46,464 nt of DNA, from contig JBBQZO010000041.1 in the NCBI GenBank assembly GCA_038207625.1, positions 1 to 46,464 of the forward strand. Reading direction: 5' to 3'. This DNA is from JBBQZO01 sp038207625. GTDB lineage: Bacteria; Pseudomonadota; Gammaproteobacteria; Burkholderiales; Burkholderiaceae_D. A program made the position numbers and the translations under genes. The notes beneath the pieces are model-generated. The model was not told the origin of the DNA. It saw only the letters and a program-made list of their open reading frames with translations, and ran no database searches. Shown in pieces: positions 6,419 to 15,387 of the stretch. Within the stretch, counting starts at the first letter, position 1. Each line of letters opens with the position of its first letter.

Positions 6419-6694
6419 ATGGCACATAAAAAAGGCGGCGGCACAACGCGCAACGGCCGTGACTCAGAATCAAAACGCCTTGGCGTTAAAGTGTACGGCG
6501 GCCAGACCATCAACGCCGGCGGCATCATCATTCGTCAACGTGGCACGCCAGTGCGCGCCGGCGAAGGCGTAGGCTGCGGCAAGGATCACACCCTGTTCGC
6601 GCTGATCGCAGGCAAAGTCAAGTTCATCGTCAAAGGCGCTGGCTCGAAGCAGTTCGTTACCGTGGTACCGAACGAAGCCGTAGCAGCAGCGTAA
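6419..6694 (+). CDS. rpmA: 50S ribosomal protein L27
   Basis: A 91-aa protein beginning MAHKKGGGTTRNGRDSES, the flexible N-terminus of L27 that reaches the peptidyl-transferase centre; RLGVKVYGGQ and IIRQRGT are family hallmarks. The Ala-rich tail is slightly longer than in E. coli. A Shine-Dalgarno (AAGGAG) precedes the start. It is followed by an intrinsic terminator at 6746-6773 that separates it from obgE. Confidence 0.98.
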   Translation: MAHKKGGGTTRNGRDSESKRLGVKVYGGQTINAGGIIIRQRGTPVRAGEGVGCGKDHTLFALIAGKVKFIVKGAGSKQFVTVVPNEAVAAA

Positions 6695-6745
6695 GCAGCA
6701 TCCGCGCGCAAGCGCAGTTCTTGTAAGGCGCAAGCCTTCAATCGA

Positions 6746-6773
6746 AAGGCTCTGCCCACGGTAGAGCCTTTTT
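6746..6773 (+). terminator. Intrinsic terminator after rpmA
   Basis: The stem AAGGCTCT (6746-6753) and AGAGCCTT (6763-6770) is followed by T residues. A smaller hairpin (AAGGC-GCAA-GCCTT, 6725-6738) lies just upstream. obgE starts 20 bp after, so some readthrough is likely. Confidence 0.8.
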
Positions 6774-6793
6774 AGTTTTATGGCGGCAAAATC

Positions 6794-7903
6794 ATGAAGT
6801 TTATCGACGAAGCAAAAATCGAAGTCATCGCCGGCGATGGCGGTAATGGCTGCGCATCTTTCTGTCGTGAGAAGTTCCGCCCGTTCGGCGGCCCTGACGG
6901 CGGCGACGGCGGCAAAGGCGGCTCGATCTGGGCGGTCGCGGACCGCAACATCAACACCCTGGTGGACTTCCGTTTTTCGAAGATGCACAAGGCCAAGGAT
7001 GGCGAATCGGGGCGCGGCGCGGATTGCTACGGCAAGGGCGCGGACGATATCATGCTGCGCATGCCGGTCGGCACGCTGATCATCGATAATCTGAATGGCG
7101 AAATCATTGCCGACCTGACCGAACACGGCCAGACCGAGATGCTGGCCAAGGGCGGCGAAGGCGGCTGGGGCAATATCCATTTTAAATCCTCGACCAACCG
7201 CGCACCACGCCAAAAGGGCGAGGGCAAGGAAGGCGAGCGGCGCGAACTGCGTCTGGAGCTGAAAGTGCTGGCCGATGTGGGCCTGCTGGGCATGCCCAAT
7301 GCGGGCAAGTCGACCTTCATTTCGGCCGTATCGAATGCGCGCCCGAAGATCGCGGACTACCCGTTTACGACGCTGCATCCGAACTTGGGCGTGGTGCGCG
7401 TGTCGCATGAGAAGAGCTTTGTGATCGCCGATATTCCCGGCTTGATCGAAGGCGCTTCCGAAGGCGCGGGCTTGGGGCACCAGTTCCTGCGTCACTTGCA
7501 GCGCACCGGTTTGCTGTTGCACATCGTCGACCTGGCACCGTTCGAGACGAACGTCGATCCGGTCAAGGAAGCCAAGGCACTGGTCAAGGAGCTCAAGAAG
7601 TACGACGAGAGCCTGGTCGACAAGCCGCGTTGGTTGGTGTTGAACAAGCTCGACATGGTGCCGGAAGAGGACAGCAAGAAGTTGGTCAAGGACTTCATCA
7701 AGCGCTTCGCCTGGAAAGGCCCTGTGTTTGAGATTTCCGCGCTGAACCACAAGGGTTGCCCTGAGCTGGTCAATGCGATCTACATGCATCTGGAACAGAA
7801 ACGTAACAGCGAACACCGCGCCGAAGAAACGCAAATGACCGAAGAAGCACGCGGCATTGCGTCGATCGATCCGGATGATCCGCGTTTCAAGATCCTCGAC
7901 TAA
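6794..7903 (+). CDS. obgE: GTPase ObgE/CgtA
   Basis: A ribosome-associated GTPase of 369 aa involved in 50S assembly and stress control. The N-terminal Obg fold (about 1-158) is Gly-rich (FGGPDGGDGGKGG). The G domain begins with the P-loop GMPNAGKST (166-173) and includes G3 DIPG in IADIPGLIEGA and G4 NKLD in VLNKLDM. A short acidic tail ends the protein. The order rplU-rpmA-obgE-proB is standard in betaproteobacteria. The Shine-Dalgarno before the ATG at 6794 is weak. Confidence 0.97.
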   Translation: MKFIDEAKIEVIAGDGGNGCASFCREKFRPFGGPDGGDGGKGGSIWAVADRNINTLVDFRFSKMHKAKDGESGRGADCYGKGADDIMLRMPVGTLIIDNLNGEIIADLTEHGQTEMLAKGGEGGWGNIHFKSSTNRAPRQKGEGKEGERRELRLELKVLADVGLLGMPNAGKSTFISAVSNARPKIADYPFTTLHPNLGVVRVSHEKSFVIADIPGLIEGASEGAGLGHQFLRHLQRTGLLLHIVDLAPFETNVDPVKEAKALVKELKKYDESLVDKPRWLVLNKLDMVPEEDSKKLVKDFIKRFAWKGPVFEISALNHKGCPELVNAIYMHLEQKRNSEHRAEETQMTEEARGIASIDPDDPRFKILD

Positions 7904-8205
7904 GTCGTTGAAAACCCTGCGCGCGTAAGCCATCGTCCTGCGATGGCGCCGCGCACGGTGTGGTTGTGTGTGGCGCGCGTGGCTACCGCCAAGTGTGCGC
8001 CACTGACATCGGAGTTGGCGCGCCACCGTGCGCCGCTCTGCATGCGGCGCCGCAGGGCCATCTCCTGTCCCGCAGTCTGTGCAATGCTCGTCCTGGCCTG
8101 GCCGGCTGCGCGCTTCGTGGCGCCCAGGCAGACTGGCTTGTCCCAGGGTTGTTTGTTAGCCATGCGCGGGACGCTTCCCGCGCGGTGAAATAAGAACCGC
8201 TGCCG
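7904..8205. other. Gap between obgE and proB without a gene
   Basis: Two hairpins are visible: GCCATCG/CGATGGC at 7929-7947 and CGCGGG/CCCGCG at 8165-8182. Neither is followed by a T run. No convincing gene or promoter is seen; the open frames here look non-coding. Confidence 0.5.
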
Positions 8206-9324
8206 ATGAAATCCGTCATACAAAAATCCCGTCGCATCATCATTAAAGTGGGCTCGTCGCTGGTCACCAACGACGGCCGCGGGCTCGACCACGCCGCCAT
8301 CGCGCGCTGGGCGGCTCAGATCGCCGCGTTGCGCGCCTTGGGCAAGGAAGTCGTTCTGGTCAGCTCAGGGGCGATCGCCGAAGGCATGCTGCGCCTCGGT
8401 TTCGAGACGCGCCCGACCGACATCCACGAATTGCAGGCCTGCGCGGCGGTTGGCCAGATGGGGCTGGCACAGATCTACGAAACGAGCTTTCGTGCCTACC
8501 AGTTGGGCACCGCGCAAGTGCTGTTGACGCACGCCGATCTGGCCGACCGCGAGCGCTACCTGAACGCGCGTTCAACGCTGACGACGCTGCTGCGCCTGGG
8601 CGTGGTGCCGATCATCAACGAGAACGATACGGTCGTCACCGACGAGATCAAGTTCGGCGACAACGATACGCTCGGTGCGCTGGTGGCCAATCTGATCGAG
8701 GCCGATGCGCTGATCATCCTGACCGACCAGCACGGTTTGTACAGCGCCGATCCGCGCAAGGACCCCAGCGCGACGCTGATTGCGCGCGGGGTAGCGGGCG
8801 ATCCGGCACTGGAGGCGATGGCCGGCGGCGCCGGCAGCAGCATCGGGCGCGGCGGCATGCTCACCAAGATCCTGGCGGCCAAGCGCGCGGCAGGTTCCGG
8901 CGCGCACACCATCATCGCCTGGGGGCGCGACAGCGACGTGCTGACCCGCCTGGCCAATGGCGAGGCGATCGGCACCGAGTTGACCGCGCAGACCGGGCAC
9001 CTGACGGCGCGCAAGCAATGGATGGCTGATCACCTGCACACGGTCGGCAAGGTAGTGCTTGACGCGGGCGCGGTGCAAAAGCTGACGATGGAAGGCAAGT
9101 CGCTGCTGCCGATCGGCGTCATCGACGTGCGCGGCGAGTTCGGGCGCGGCGCCGTCATTACCTGTATCGCCGAGGACGGCCGCGCCATCGCCCGCGGGCT
9201 GTGCAATTACACCAGCGGCGAAGCGCGCCGCATCATGCGCAAGCCGTCCGCGGAGATCGAAGGCATCCTCGGTTTCCTGGAGGGGGCTGAACTGATCCAC
9301 CGTGACAACATGGTACTGGTGTAA
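8206..9324 (+). CDS. proB: Glutamate 5-kinase
   Basis: Phosphorylates glutamate to glutamate 5-phosphate, the first step of proline synthesis. At 372 aa it has the full two-domain form: an amino-acid kinase domain (about 7-255, with KVGSSLVTN, VSSGAIAEG, INENDTV and GGMLTK-type motifs) and a C-terminal PUA domain (about 275-355, RGEFGRGAVITCI). The ATG at 8206 lacks a strong Shine-Dalgarno but puts the kinase motif at the usual distance from the N-terminus. proA is not adjacent. It is convergent with nth, with a repeat-rich spacer between them. Confidence 0.96.
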   Translation: MKSVIQKSRRIIIKVGSSLVTNDGRGLDHAAIARWAAQIAALRALGKEVVLVSSGAIAEGMLRLGFETRPTDIHELQACAAVGQMGLAQIYETSFRAYQLGTAQVLLTHADLADRERYLNARSTLTTLLRLGVVPIINENDTVVTDEIKFGDNDTLGALVANLIEADALIILTDQHGLYSADPRKDPSATLIARGVAGDPALEAMAGGAGSSIGRGGMLTKILAAKRAAGSGAHTIIAWGRDSDVLTRLANGEAIGTELTAQTGHLTARKQWMADHLHTVGKVVLDAGAVQKLTMEGKSLLPIGVIDVRGEFGRGAVITCIAEDGRAIARGLCNYTSGEARRIMRKPSAEIEGILGFLEGAELIHRDNMVLV

Positions 9325-9441
9325 GGCCCGCCGCGCAGGGACCAGACAGGCGCAGGGGCGAATCGGTGCGTAGCCGTGGCAAAACAACGCGTCGCTGACC
9401 GTATCGGTTGGATGTGCGCAGCGGAAATATTCCAAATAATG

Positions 9442-9496
9442 AGGGTCAGAGTCGAATTAATCTGCAACTGTTGCACATTAATTCAACTCTGACCCT
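9442..9496. repeat. Long near-perfect inverted repeat of the GGGTCAGAGT type
   Basis: AGGGTCAGAGT (9442-9452) pairs with ACTCTGACCCT (9486-9496). One mismatch follows, then GAATTAAT (9454-9461) pairs with ATTAATTC (9477-9484), and the tip TGCAA/TTGCA closes a three-base loop. The ~26-bp stem is nearly complete. Such GGGTCAGAGT palindromes recur between genes in many proteobacteria and resemble REP/RAYT-type elements. Placed between convergent genes, it may also stop transcription. Confidence 0.75.
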
Positions 9497-9527
9497 ATTT
9501 GTTTTTGGCTTGCACCACGACAGTTGC

Positions 9528-9587
9528 AAAACAATTTGACTCTGACCCTATTTATTTAAAACAATTTGACTCTGACCCTATTTATTT
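9528..9587. repeat. Perfect 30-bp tandem repeat carrying CTCTGACCCTATTT
   Basis: Units 9528-9557 and 9558-9587 are identical and each contains ACTCTGACCCTATTT, the same motif as the right arm of the palindrome at 9442-9496. The pair is flanked by inverted GTTGCAAAA and TTTTGCAAC, echoing the TGCAAC/GTTGCA in the palindrome tip. Copies and flanks therefore belong to one repeat family. Confidence 0.8.
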
Positions 9588-9602
9588 TGCAACTGCTCGT
9601 TG

Positions 9603-10250
9603 TCAGACGACAGCCGGGGCCGGTGTCTTGCTCTTGTAGTCGCACAGGTCGGCCACCATGCAATTCCAGCACTGGGGTTTGCGCGCCGTGCAGGTGTAGC
9701 GTCCGTGCAGGATCAGCCAGTGGTGCGCGTCGTGCAGAAATTGCTTGGGTACGAACCTGAGCAGCTTTTGCTCGACGATGTCGACGTTCTTGCCGGGCGC
9801 CAGGCCGGTGCGGTTGGCGACGCGAAAGATGTGCGTGTCGACCGCCATCGTCGGTTCGCCGAAGGCCGTGTTGAGCACCACGTTGGCGGTCTTGCGGCCT
9901 ACGCCGGGTAGCGTTTCGAGCGCCTCGCGCGAACGGGGCACTTCGCCGCCATATTGGTCTTGCAGGATCTGGCAGGTGGCGATCACGTGCTTGGCTTTGG
10001 TGCGGTACAGGCCGATGGTCTGGATGTAGCTCATCAGCTCGTCGATACCCAGCGCCAGGATCGCGGCCGGCGTGTTGGCGACCGGATACAGGCGGCGCGT
10101 GGCTTTGTTGACGCCCACGTCAGTCGCCTGAGCCGACAGCAGCACAGCGATCAGCAATTCGAATGGCGTGCTGTATTCGAGTTCGGTTTTCGGACTGGGA
10201 TTGGCCGCGCGCAGGCGGGTGAACATTTCCAGACGTTTGGCGGCGTTCAT
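9603..10250 (-). CDS. nth: Endonuclease III
   Basis: A 215-aa DNA glycosylase/AP lyase for oxidised pyrimidines in base excision repair. The helix-hairpin-helix LPGVGRKTA carries catalytic K120, and D138 lies in VDTHIFRV. The [4Fe-4S] ligands are C187, C194, C197 and C203 with the expected C-x6-C-x2-C-x5-C spacing. Its start overlaps the stop of rsxB by four bases (ATGA, 10247-10250), so the two are translationally coupled, a common arrangement in proteobacteria. Confidence 0.97.
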   Translation of the reverse strand: MNAAKRLEMFTRLRAANPSPKTELEYSTPFELLIAVLLSAQATDVGVNKATRRLYPVANTPAAILALGIDELMSYIQTIGLYRTKAKHVIATCQILQDQYGGEVPRSREALETLPGVGRKTANVVLNTAFGEPTMAVDTHIFRVANRTGLAPGKNVDIVEQKLLRFVPKQFLHDAHHWLILHGRYTCTARKPQCWNCMVADLCDYKSKTPAPAVV

Positions 10251-10948
10251 GCTTGCTCCTCGCCTGGCTTGTTGGCCGCTTCGGCTTTCAGGCGCGCGCG
10301 CTCCATCGCGGCGGCGATGATCGCACGCTTGCGCTCTTTTTCGGCCACTTCGGCGGCGCTGTTGGCCGGCTCGGCCGTGACGGCGCGCATCTTCTCGACC
10401 GCCTTGGCGGCCAGGCGCGCGTCGTTTTCGCTGCGCTCGCGCTCGAGCCGGCGCGCGCGCTGGTCGTGGCGCACGCGCGCCGCGTCGGCGTCAGCCTGCG
10501 ACCAGGCATCCCAGCCGGTGCGCGCGCCCGTCACCGGCAGCATCGCAATGCAATCGACCGGGCAGGGCGCCACGCACAGGTCGCAGCCGGTGCACAAACT
10601 TGGCAGGATGGTGTGCATCTGCTTGGCCGCGCCCAGAATGGCGTCCACCGGGCAGGCCTGGATGCACAGCGTGCAGCCGATGCACAGTGCCTCGTCGATA
10701 AACGCCACCGGGCGCGCACGTTCGAGCCCGTTGACGGGATTGATGGGGATGACCGGGCGGCCCAGCAGGTTTGCCAGCCGGGCCACGCCTTCGGCACCGC
10801 CGGGCGGGCACTGGTTGATGTCGGCCTCGCCGTCGGCGATGGCTTGTGCATACGGGCGGCAGCCGGCATAACCGCATTTGGTGCATTGGGTCTGCGGCAG
10901 CAGGTCTTCGATTTGATCGGCGAGCGATGGGGCAGTGGCTTGGGACAC
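10247..10948 (-). CDS. rsxB: RnfB/RsxB-type iron-sulfur protein
   Basis: A 233-aa electron-transfer protein. The Fe-S domain has C22, C25, C30 and C47 (CTKCGYAGCRPYA), and two ferredoxin [4Fe-4S] motifs follow (C89-C92-C95-C99 and C119-C122-C125-C129). The C-terminal third is a charged, Ala- and Arg-rich helical tail. The usual N-terminal membrane anchor of RnfB is absent and no other rnf/rsx genes are near, as is usual for the betaproteobacterial nth-linked form. It may reduce a partner such as endonuclease III or SoxR, but that is inference. The ATG at 10948 gives a typical N-terminus. Confidence 0.9.
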   Translation of the reverse strand: MSQATAPSLADQIEDLLPQTQCTKCGYAGCRPYAQAIADGEADINQCPPGGAEGVARLANLLGRPVIPINPVNGLERARPVAFIDEALCIGCTLCIQACPVDAILGAAKQMHTILPSLCTGCDLCVAPCPVDCIAMLPVTGARTGWDAWSQADADAARVRHDQRARRLERERSENDARLAAKAVEKMRAVTAEPANSAAEVAEKERKRAIIAAAMERARLKAEAANKPGEEQA

Positions 10949-11085
10949 GGTGACAGGGAATCCGGGAAAGCGTCATTATGCGGCATATGTCGCTCTCCGG
11001 CTGAAAAAACCGGCAGTCGCGGCACCCGTTGAGCTGGCTGCGACGGCGTTCGTTGAGCGGTCTAGCGCGGCGCGCGATGCCGGCG

Positions 11086-11121
11086 AAAAAAAAACCAGCT
11101 TCACGACGAAGCTGGTTTTTT
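11086..11121 (-). terminator. Terminator after phaZ (works on both strands)
   Basis: The stem AACCAGCTTC (11093-11102) and GAAGCTGGTT (11108-11117) has a 5-base loop. A nine-base A run precedes it on the plus strand (a T run on the minus strand) and TTTT follows it. It lies 40 bp beyond the phaZ stop. Confidence 0.85.
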
Positions 11122-11160
11122 GTGTCGACACCGCGGCGCGCTGGTGCCGTCGGCTGACGC

Positions 11161-12396
11161 TTAGGCGTATTTCTGGATGAATTCGCCGATCTTCGGGCAA
11201 ATCACATCGCGCCAGCGCCGGCCGGAGAAGATGCCATAGTGCCCGCATTGCGGCGCGACGAAATCTTGCTGCATATTGGCTGGAATGCCGCTGCACAATT
11301 CATGCGCCGCCTGGGTCTGGCCGGCACCCGAAATGTCGTCGAGTTCGCCTTCAACGGTAAACAACGCGACTGTCTTGATGTCCTGCGGACGCACCAGTTG
11401 GCCGCCCACCATCCAGGTGCCCATCGGCAGGCTGAACTCCTGGAACACCGTCTTGATCGTGTCCAGATAGTATTCGGCCGGCATGTCGAGCACCGCGTTG
11501 TATTCGTTGTAGAACTGGCGGTGGCCTTCTGCCGGTTCGCAGTCGCCCGTCACCAGGTGATTGTAGAACTCGCGATGGCTCTGCGCGTGGCGTCCCGGAT
11601 TCATCGCGATGAAGCCGGCATGCTGCAGAAAGCCTGGATACACTTTGCGTCCACCACCCGGATAGTTGGGCGGCACCGCGTAGATCACGGTGTTTTCGAA
11701 CCATGAGAATTTTTTCTTCACCGCCAGATCGTTGACCTGGGTGGGCGATTTGCGCGGATCGATCGGACCGCCCATCATCGTCATTGTCTTCGGCAGCTTC
11801 GGATCGTTGGCCGTGGCCATCAACGAGATCGCGGCCAACACCGGCACCGTCGGCTGACACACGGAAATCACGTGCAGGTCGGGCGCGAGCAGGCGGATGA
11901 AGTCCTGCACGTAGAAAATGTAATCGTCGAGGTGGAACGCGCCTTCGGACAGCGGCACCATGCGCGCATCGGTCCAGTCGGTGATGTACACGTCATGGTC
12001 GCTCAGCAGTGCGCGCACGGTGTCGCGCAGCAGCGTCGAGTGGTGGCCGGACAAGGGCGCCACCAGTAACACCTTGGGCTGCTTGAGAGCGCGCATTTCC
12101 TTGTCGCTCAGGTCCTTCTTGAAATGGATCAGGCGGCAAAACGGCCGCGTGACAATCGGATGCTCAAGGATCGCAACGGTCTCGCCCTTGACGTCAACGT
12201 CGTTGATCTCGAAGGCCGGTTTTTCGTAGTCCTTGCCCAGCCGATACATCAACTCGTAGCCAGCGGCGATGCGCTGTGAGAACGGTGTGTGCGCAAAAGG
12301 GGAAACCGGATTGGTGAACATCTTCGACGAGGCGTCAGCCCATTGCATCAGCGGCGTCAAGAATGAACGTTGCATCTCGTGCAGTTGATAAAGCAT
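11161..12396 (-). CDS. phaZ: Intracellular polyhydroxybutyrate depolymerase
   Basis: A 411-aa protein of the PhaZ1/PhaZa family that mobilises native PHB granules. The lipase-box-like SVCQPTVP carries the catalytic cysteine C180, equivalent to C183 of the Ralstonia enzyme; the N-terminus MLYQLHEMQRSFLTP and LVAPLSGHHSTLL are family features. The start is the ATG at 12396 with an AAGGAA Shine-Dalgarno; the open frame runs further upstream to 12495 without family similarity. A TATAAT box on the minus strand (12462-12457) could be the promoter. It is a single-gene unit with its own terminator. Confidence 0.93.
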   Translation of the reverse strand: MLYQLHEMQRSFLTPLMQWADASSKMFTNPVSPFAHTPFSQRIAAGYELMYRLGKDYEKPAFEINDVDVKGETVAILEHPIVTRPFCRLIHFKKDLSDKEMRALKQPKVLLVAPLSGHHSTLLRDTVRALLSDHDVYITDWTDARMVPLSEGAFHLDDYIFYVQDFIRLLAPDLHVISVCQPTVPVLAAISLMATANDPKLPKTMTMMGGPIDPRKSPTQVNDLAVKKKFSWFENTVIYAVPPNYPGGGRKVYPGFLQHAGFIAMNPGRHAQSHREFYNHLVTGDCEPAEGHRQFYNEYNAVLDMPAEYYLDTIKTVFQEFSLPMGTWMVGGQLVRPQDIKTVALFTVEGELDDISGAGQTQAAHELCSGIPANMQQDFVAPQCGHYGIFSGRRWRDVICPKIGEFIQKYA

Positions 12397-12456
12397 AGTG
12401 ATTCCTTCTTCGAAAGCCGCGCCGGACAAGCGTCCGCGCAAAACTATGATAGTCCA

Positions 12457-12462
12457 ATTATA
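12457..12462 (-). promoter_or_regulatory. Candidate -10 box of phaZ
   Basis: A perfect TATAAT on the minus strand lies 61 bp before the phaZ start. No good -35 box is found at 16-18 bp, so activator dependence is possible. Confidence 0.35.
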
Positions 12463-12644
12463 GGGTATTTGCTGACACGAACCTGACTTTGCCATGCCGC
12501 GCGGAAATTAACCTCCCTGCCGAGGGCCGGCGCAGGGGCAACAGGGCGCTGCGACGGCTCTCCGCGCTGCGGAGTGCCGTCGCACGATTGCAATGAATCA
12601 GGCGCAGGAGAGGGGGCGGGAGCGGCGCGCGTTTGCCGAATCGA

Positions 12645-13970
12645 CTATTTGAGGCCGGATGGCAACATCGGCGATGACAGCAACTGGCCGAAAATTTTCC
12701 AGCGCGCGTCCGGCGTGTCGCCGCCTTGCGCCTTGATGTAGGCGCTCACCAGATCCTGCCCGACGTTGTAGTTGATCACGTACGAGCGGTAGGTGTCGAT
12801 GAAGCGCAGGCGCTGCTCGGCGCGCTCGGGCGTGGACAGGCTAAAGCGCACCAGATAGTCGATCGCCTGCTGGCGGGTTTTCTTGCCATCGAGGTAGCTG
12901 CGGGCCGCCTCGTTGCCCGCGTAGTTCAGACGCCCGACCAGATCGAGCACCTTGTAGTACGCCTCCACCGTGGACGGATCAAGTCCGGCCAGCGGGAACA
13001 GCACGGTTTTTTCGAACGCCAGCCGTTCGGCCTCGGTGAAGGCGATTTTGATGCCGTAGTTGGCGCTGCCTTCGGCGATCAGCGACTGCGGGCTGAACAG
13101 GGGGTAGATCGAGAACTCCACCCAGCCGCGCTCGCGCACCAGGTGCTTTTCCAACAGCGCGTTGTAGGCGTGGTGACCGGGATAGCCTTCGTGGCAAGCC
13201 AGGTCGATGGCCCGTTCGATGAAGATGGGCAGGTCAGTGTTGACCTGGATCAGGCTGTGGGCATTACCCTTGTACCAGTTGTAGCCGCTCCAGGCCTTGT
13301 CTTTGACGTACTCGATGACAAAGCTCTCGTTGGCCGGCAAGTCGAGCTTGGCGATACTGCGGCGCCGGCTTTCGGCCACGGCGGCGCGGAACACGGCGTC
13401 CAGTTTGGCCGGCGGGATGACGAACTTGGCCTGATAGGCGGTAAAGCGCTGGCCGAGGCTGCCTTCGCCGGGCAGCAATTGTTCCAGCTCCGCCGTGAGC
13501 GCCTCGAAATGCGCGTCATCGAAGTGCGGCGGCGTGGCGTCGTACAGCGCGCGCGCCTCGTCGTCAAAGGACAGCTTGGTGCCGTTCAGGAAGGCGATAC
13601 GCGCGCGCATGGCGCCCAGTTGCTTGAACAGATAGGTGTGGCGCAGCTTGCCCATCGCGTCGAGCGTGGACGTATCGGTGGCCTGCACCGTGCTGATCTG
13701 GGCGGCCACGTCGAGATCGATCGCGGCCAGGGTACGCGGTGTGGCGTCGGCGTCCTTGCTCCACTGCTCTGGCCCGTAGTAGGCATCGACGTAGTTGGCA
13801 TCATGCTTGCCCAGTGCCAGTGTCAGTTTGACGTAATGTTCGGCGACGTCGTTCAGTGTTTGCATGCTGGTCTTTGCGGTGAGCGTGGTCGGGGTCGCCG
13901 CGCAAGCGAGCTGTGGGCCACCGGTTATGAAGAGAATCGACAGGAGCAGTCCGGATGTCATTCGTTTCAT
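12645..13970 (-). CDS. DUF885-family exported protein, probable metallopeptidase
   Basis: A 441-aa protein with an N-terminal signal peptide (hydrophobic 7-22, likely cleaved near ACA/A at 24). The DUF885 hallmark HEGYPGHH is at 260-267, a zinc-ligand-like motif, followed downstream by a conserved LIAEGSANYG segment with a possible third ligand Glu. Family members are thought to be zinc carboxypeptidase-like enzymes, but few are characterised. The cysteine in QLAC is a poor lipobox (Q at -3), so a soluble periplasmic form is more likely. The gene stands alone between phaZ and the ferredoxin reductase. Confidence 0.85.
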   Translation of the reverse strand: MKRMTSGLLLSILFITGGPQLACAATPTTLTAKTSMQTLNDVAEHYVKLTLALGKHDANYVDAYYGPEQWSKDADATPRTLAAIDLDVAAQISTVQATDTSTLDAMGKLRHTYLFKQLGAMRARIAFLNGTKLSFDDEARALYDATPPHFDDAHFEALTAELEQLLPGEGSLGQRFTAYQAKFVIPPAKLDAVFRAAVAESRRRSIAKLDLPANESFVIEYVKDKAWSGYNWYKGNAHSLIQVNTDLPIFIERAIDLACHEGYPGHHAYNALLEKHLVRERGWVEFSIYPLFSPQSLIAEGSANYGIKIAFTEAERLAFEKTVLFPLAGLDPSTVEAYYKVLDLVGRLNYAGNEAARSYLDGKKTRQQAIDYLVRFSLSTPERAEQRLRFIDTYRSYVINYNVGQDLVSAYIKAQGGDTPDARWKIFGQLLSSPMLPSGLK

Positions 13971-14092
13971 CGTAGGTCCTTGAGCGTAGTAAGGGAAATG
14001 CGGCGGCTGATTCTAGCATTCTGCGGCGCCGATATCTTGGACAATTTCGGCATCATTTGGCGCGAAATTCGGCGATTCCCGGTCCAAAATAC

Positions 14093-14120
14093 AAAAAAGC
14101 AGCGTCGCCGCTGCTTTTTT
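14093..14120 (-). terminator. Terminator after the ferredoxin-NADP reductase gene
   Basis: AAAAAAGCAGCG (14093-14104) pairs with CGCTGCTTTTTT (14109-14120). Symmetric A and T runs make it usable on both strands; it lies 18 bp beyond the reductase stop. Confidence 0.85.
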
Positions 14121-14138
14121 CATGGTGCCGTTCGAGAT

Positions 14139-15236
14139 TTAGTCGAACACCGGACTTTCGACGCCTAGGATCTTGTGCAACTTTGGCGACGTTGTCGTGT
14201 ATTGCATGTGGATCTTCTTGTCCGGGAAGATGTACGGCGCAGCCCCGAAGGCGGCCAGCGCCGCTTCGTGGAAGCCCGACAGGATCAGCTTCTTCTTGCC
14301 CGGATAGGTGTTGATGTCGCCCACGGCGAAAATGCCCGGCACATTGGTCTCGAATTTTTCCGTATTGACGACCTTGAGCTGGCGTCGCTCGATGTCGAGG
14401 CCCCATTCGGCGATCGGGCCCAGTTTGGGCGACAGGCCGAAGAACACCAGCAGCATGTCGAGCGGCACGCGGCGCGTCACGCCATCCGAACCGGTGACCT
14501 TCACTTCGGACAGGCGCCCGTCGGTCATGTCGAAACCGGTCACCTGGCCGATGATCAGCTGCATTTCATAGGCGTCGCACAGGGCCTTCATCTTGGCCAC
14601 CGAGGCGGGCGCGGCGCGGAAATCGTCGCGCCGATGCAACAGCACCACCGATTCGGCCTTGCCCACGAAGTTCAGCGCCCAGTCCAGCGCGGAGTCGCCG
14701 CCGCCGCAGATGACCAGATTCTTGCCATCAAACTGGGTCGGTTCCTTGACGCGGTAGTGCAACTGCGAGCCTTCGAACTGCTCGATGCCATCGACCTTCA
14801 GCGTGCGCGCCTGGAACGAGCCCACGCCGGCGGCGATGAAGATGGTCTTGGTGATGAAGCGCGTGCCGTTCGACGTTTCGACGTTGAAACGGCTGTCTTC
14901 GCGGCGCGCCACCAGCGTCACTTCCTGGTTCAGGTGGAAGGTCGGCTCGAACGGCTCGATCTGCTTGAGCAGGTTGTCGGTCAGTTCCTGGCCGGTGCAC
15001 ACGGGCACGGCCGGGATGTCGTAGATCGGCTTGTCGGGATACAGTTCGACGCACTGGCCGCCCACGGCGGGCAAGGAGTCGATGATGTGCGCCTTGATTT
15101 CCAGCAGGCCCAGTTCGAACACCTGGAACAGTCCGACCGGTCCGGCGCCGATGATCACTGCATCCGTTTCGATGGCGCCCTGAAAGGCACTGTTGGCAGC
15201 CAAGCTGCCTGGTTCATGGTCGGCGCTGATTTTCAT
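14139..15236 (-). CDS. Ferredoxin--NADP reductase, thioredoxin-reductase type
   Basis: A 365-aa flavoprotein of the TrxR-like FNR (YumC) group. An N-terminal FAD motif (IIGAGPVGLFQ, about 28-38), an NADP motif (VICGGGDSALDW) and the C-terminal FAD-contacting VPGIFAVGDI are present. It lacks the CxxC redox pair of thioredoxin reductase, which points to ferredoxin or flavodoxin as partner. The gene follows fdxA on the same strand after 151 bp, so FdxA is the likely partner. It has a short leader (MKISADHEPGSLAANSAFQG) before the flavin domain. Confidence 0.92.
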   Translation of the reverse strand: MKISADHEPGSLAANSAFQGAIETDAVIIGAGPVGLFQVFELGLLEIKAHIIDSLPAVGGQCVELYPDKPIYDIPAVPVCTGQELTDNLLKQIEPFEPTFHLNQEVTLVARREDSRFNVETSNGTRFITKTIFIAAGVGSFQARTLKVDGIEQFEGSQLHYRVKEPTQFDGKNLVICGGGDSALDWALNFVGKAESVVLLHRRDDFRAAPASVAKMKALCDAYEMQLIIGQVTGFDMTDGRLSEVKVTGSDGVTRRVPLDMLLVFFGLSPKLGPIAEWGLDIERRQLKVVNTEKFETNVPGIFAVGDINTYPGKKKLILSGFHEAALAAFGAAPYIFPDKKIHMQYTTTSPKLHKILGVESPVFD

Positions 15237-15387
15237 GCGATTTACTTCCTGTAGATGTCAATAGTGATGCGGCCATGCCTGGGCCGGGGCCGCGCAATGC
15301 GAAGACGCGAAGACACCGTTGCCGCGCGGGCGGCAAGGGTGGGGCGGGTCGGTCGCGACCCGTAGGACAGGGTAGTCCGACAGCGCT

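Noticed and set aside
6470..8026. 518-codon open frame antisense to rpmA and obgE
   Set aside because: Mirror of high-GC coding sequence of two certain genes; no family similarity or Shine-Dalgarno.
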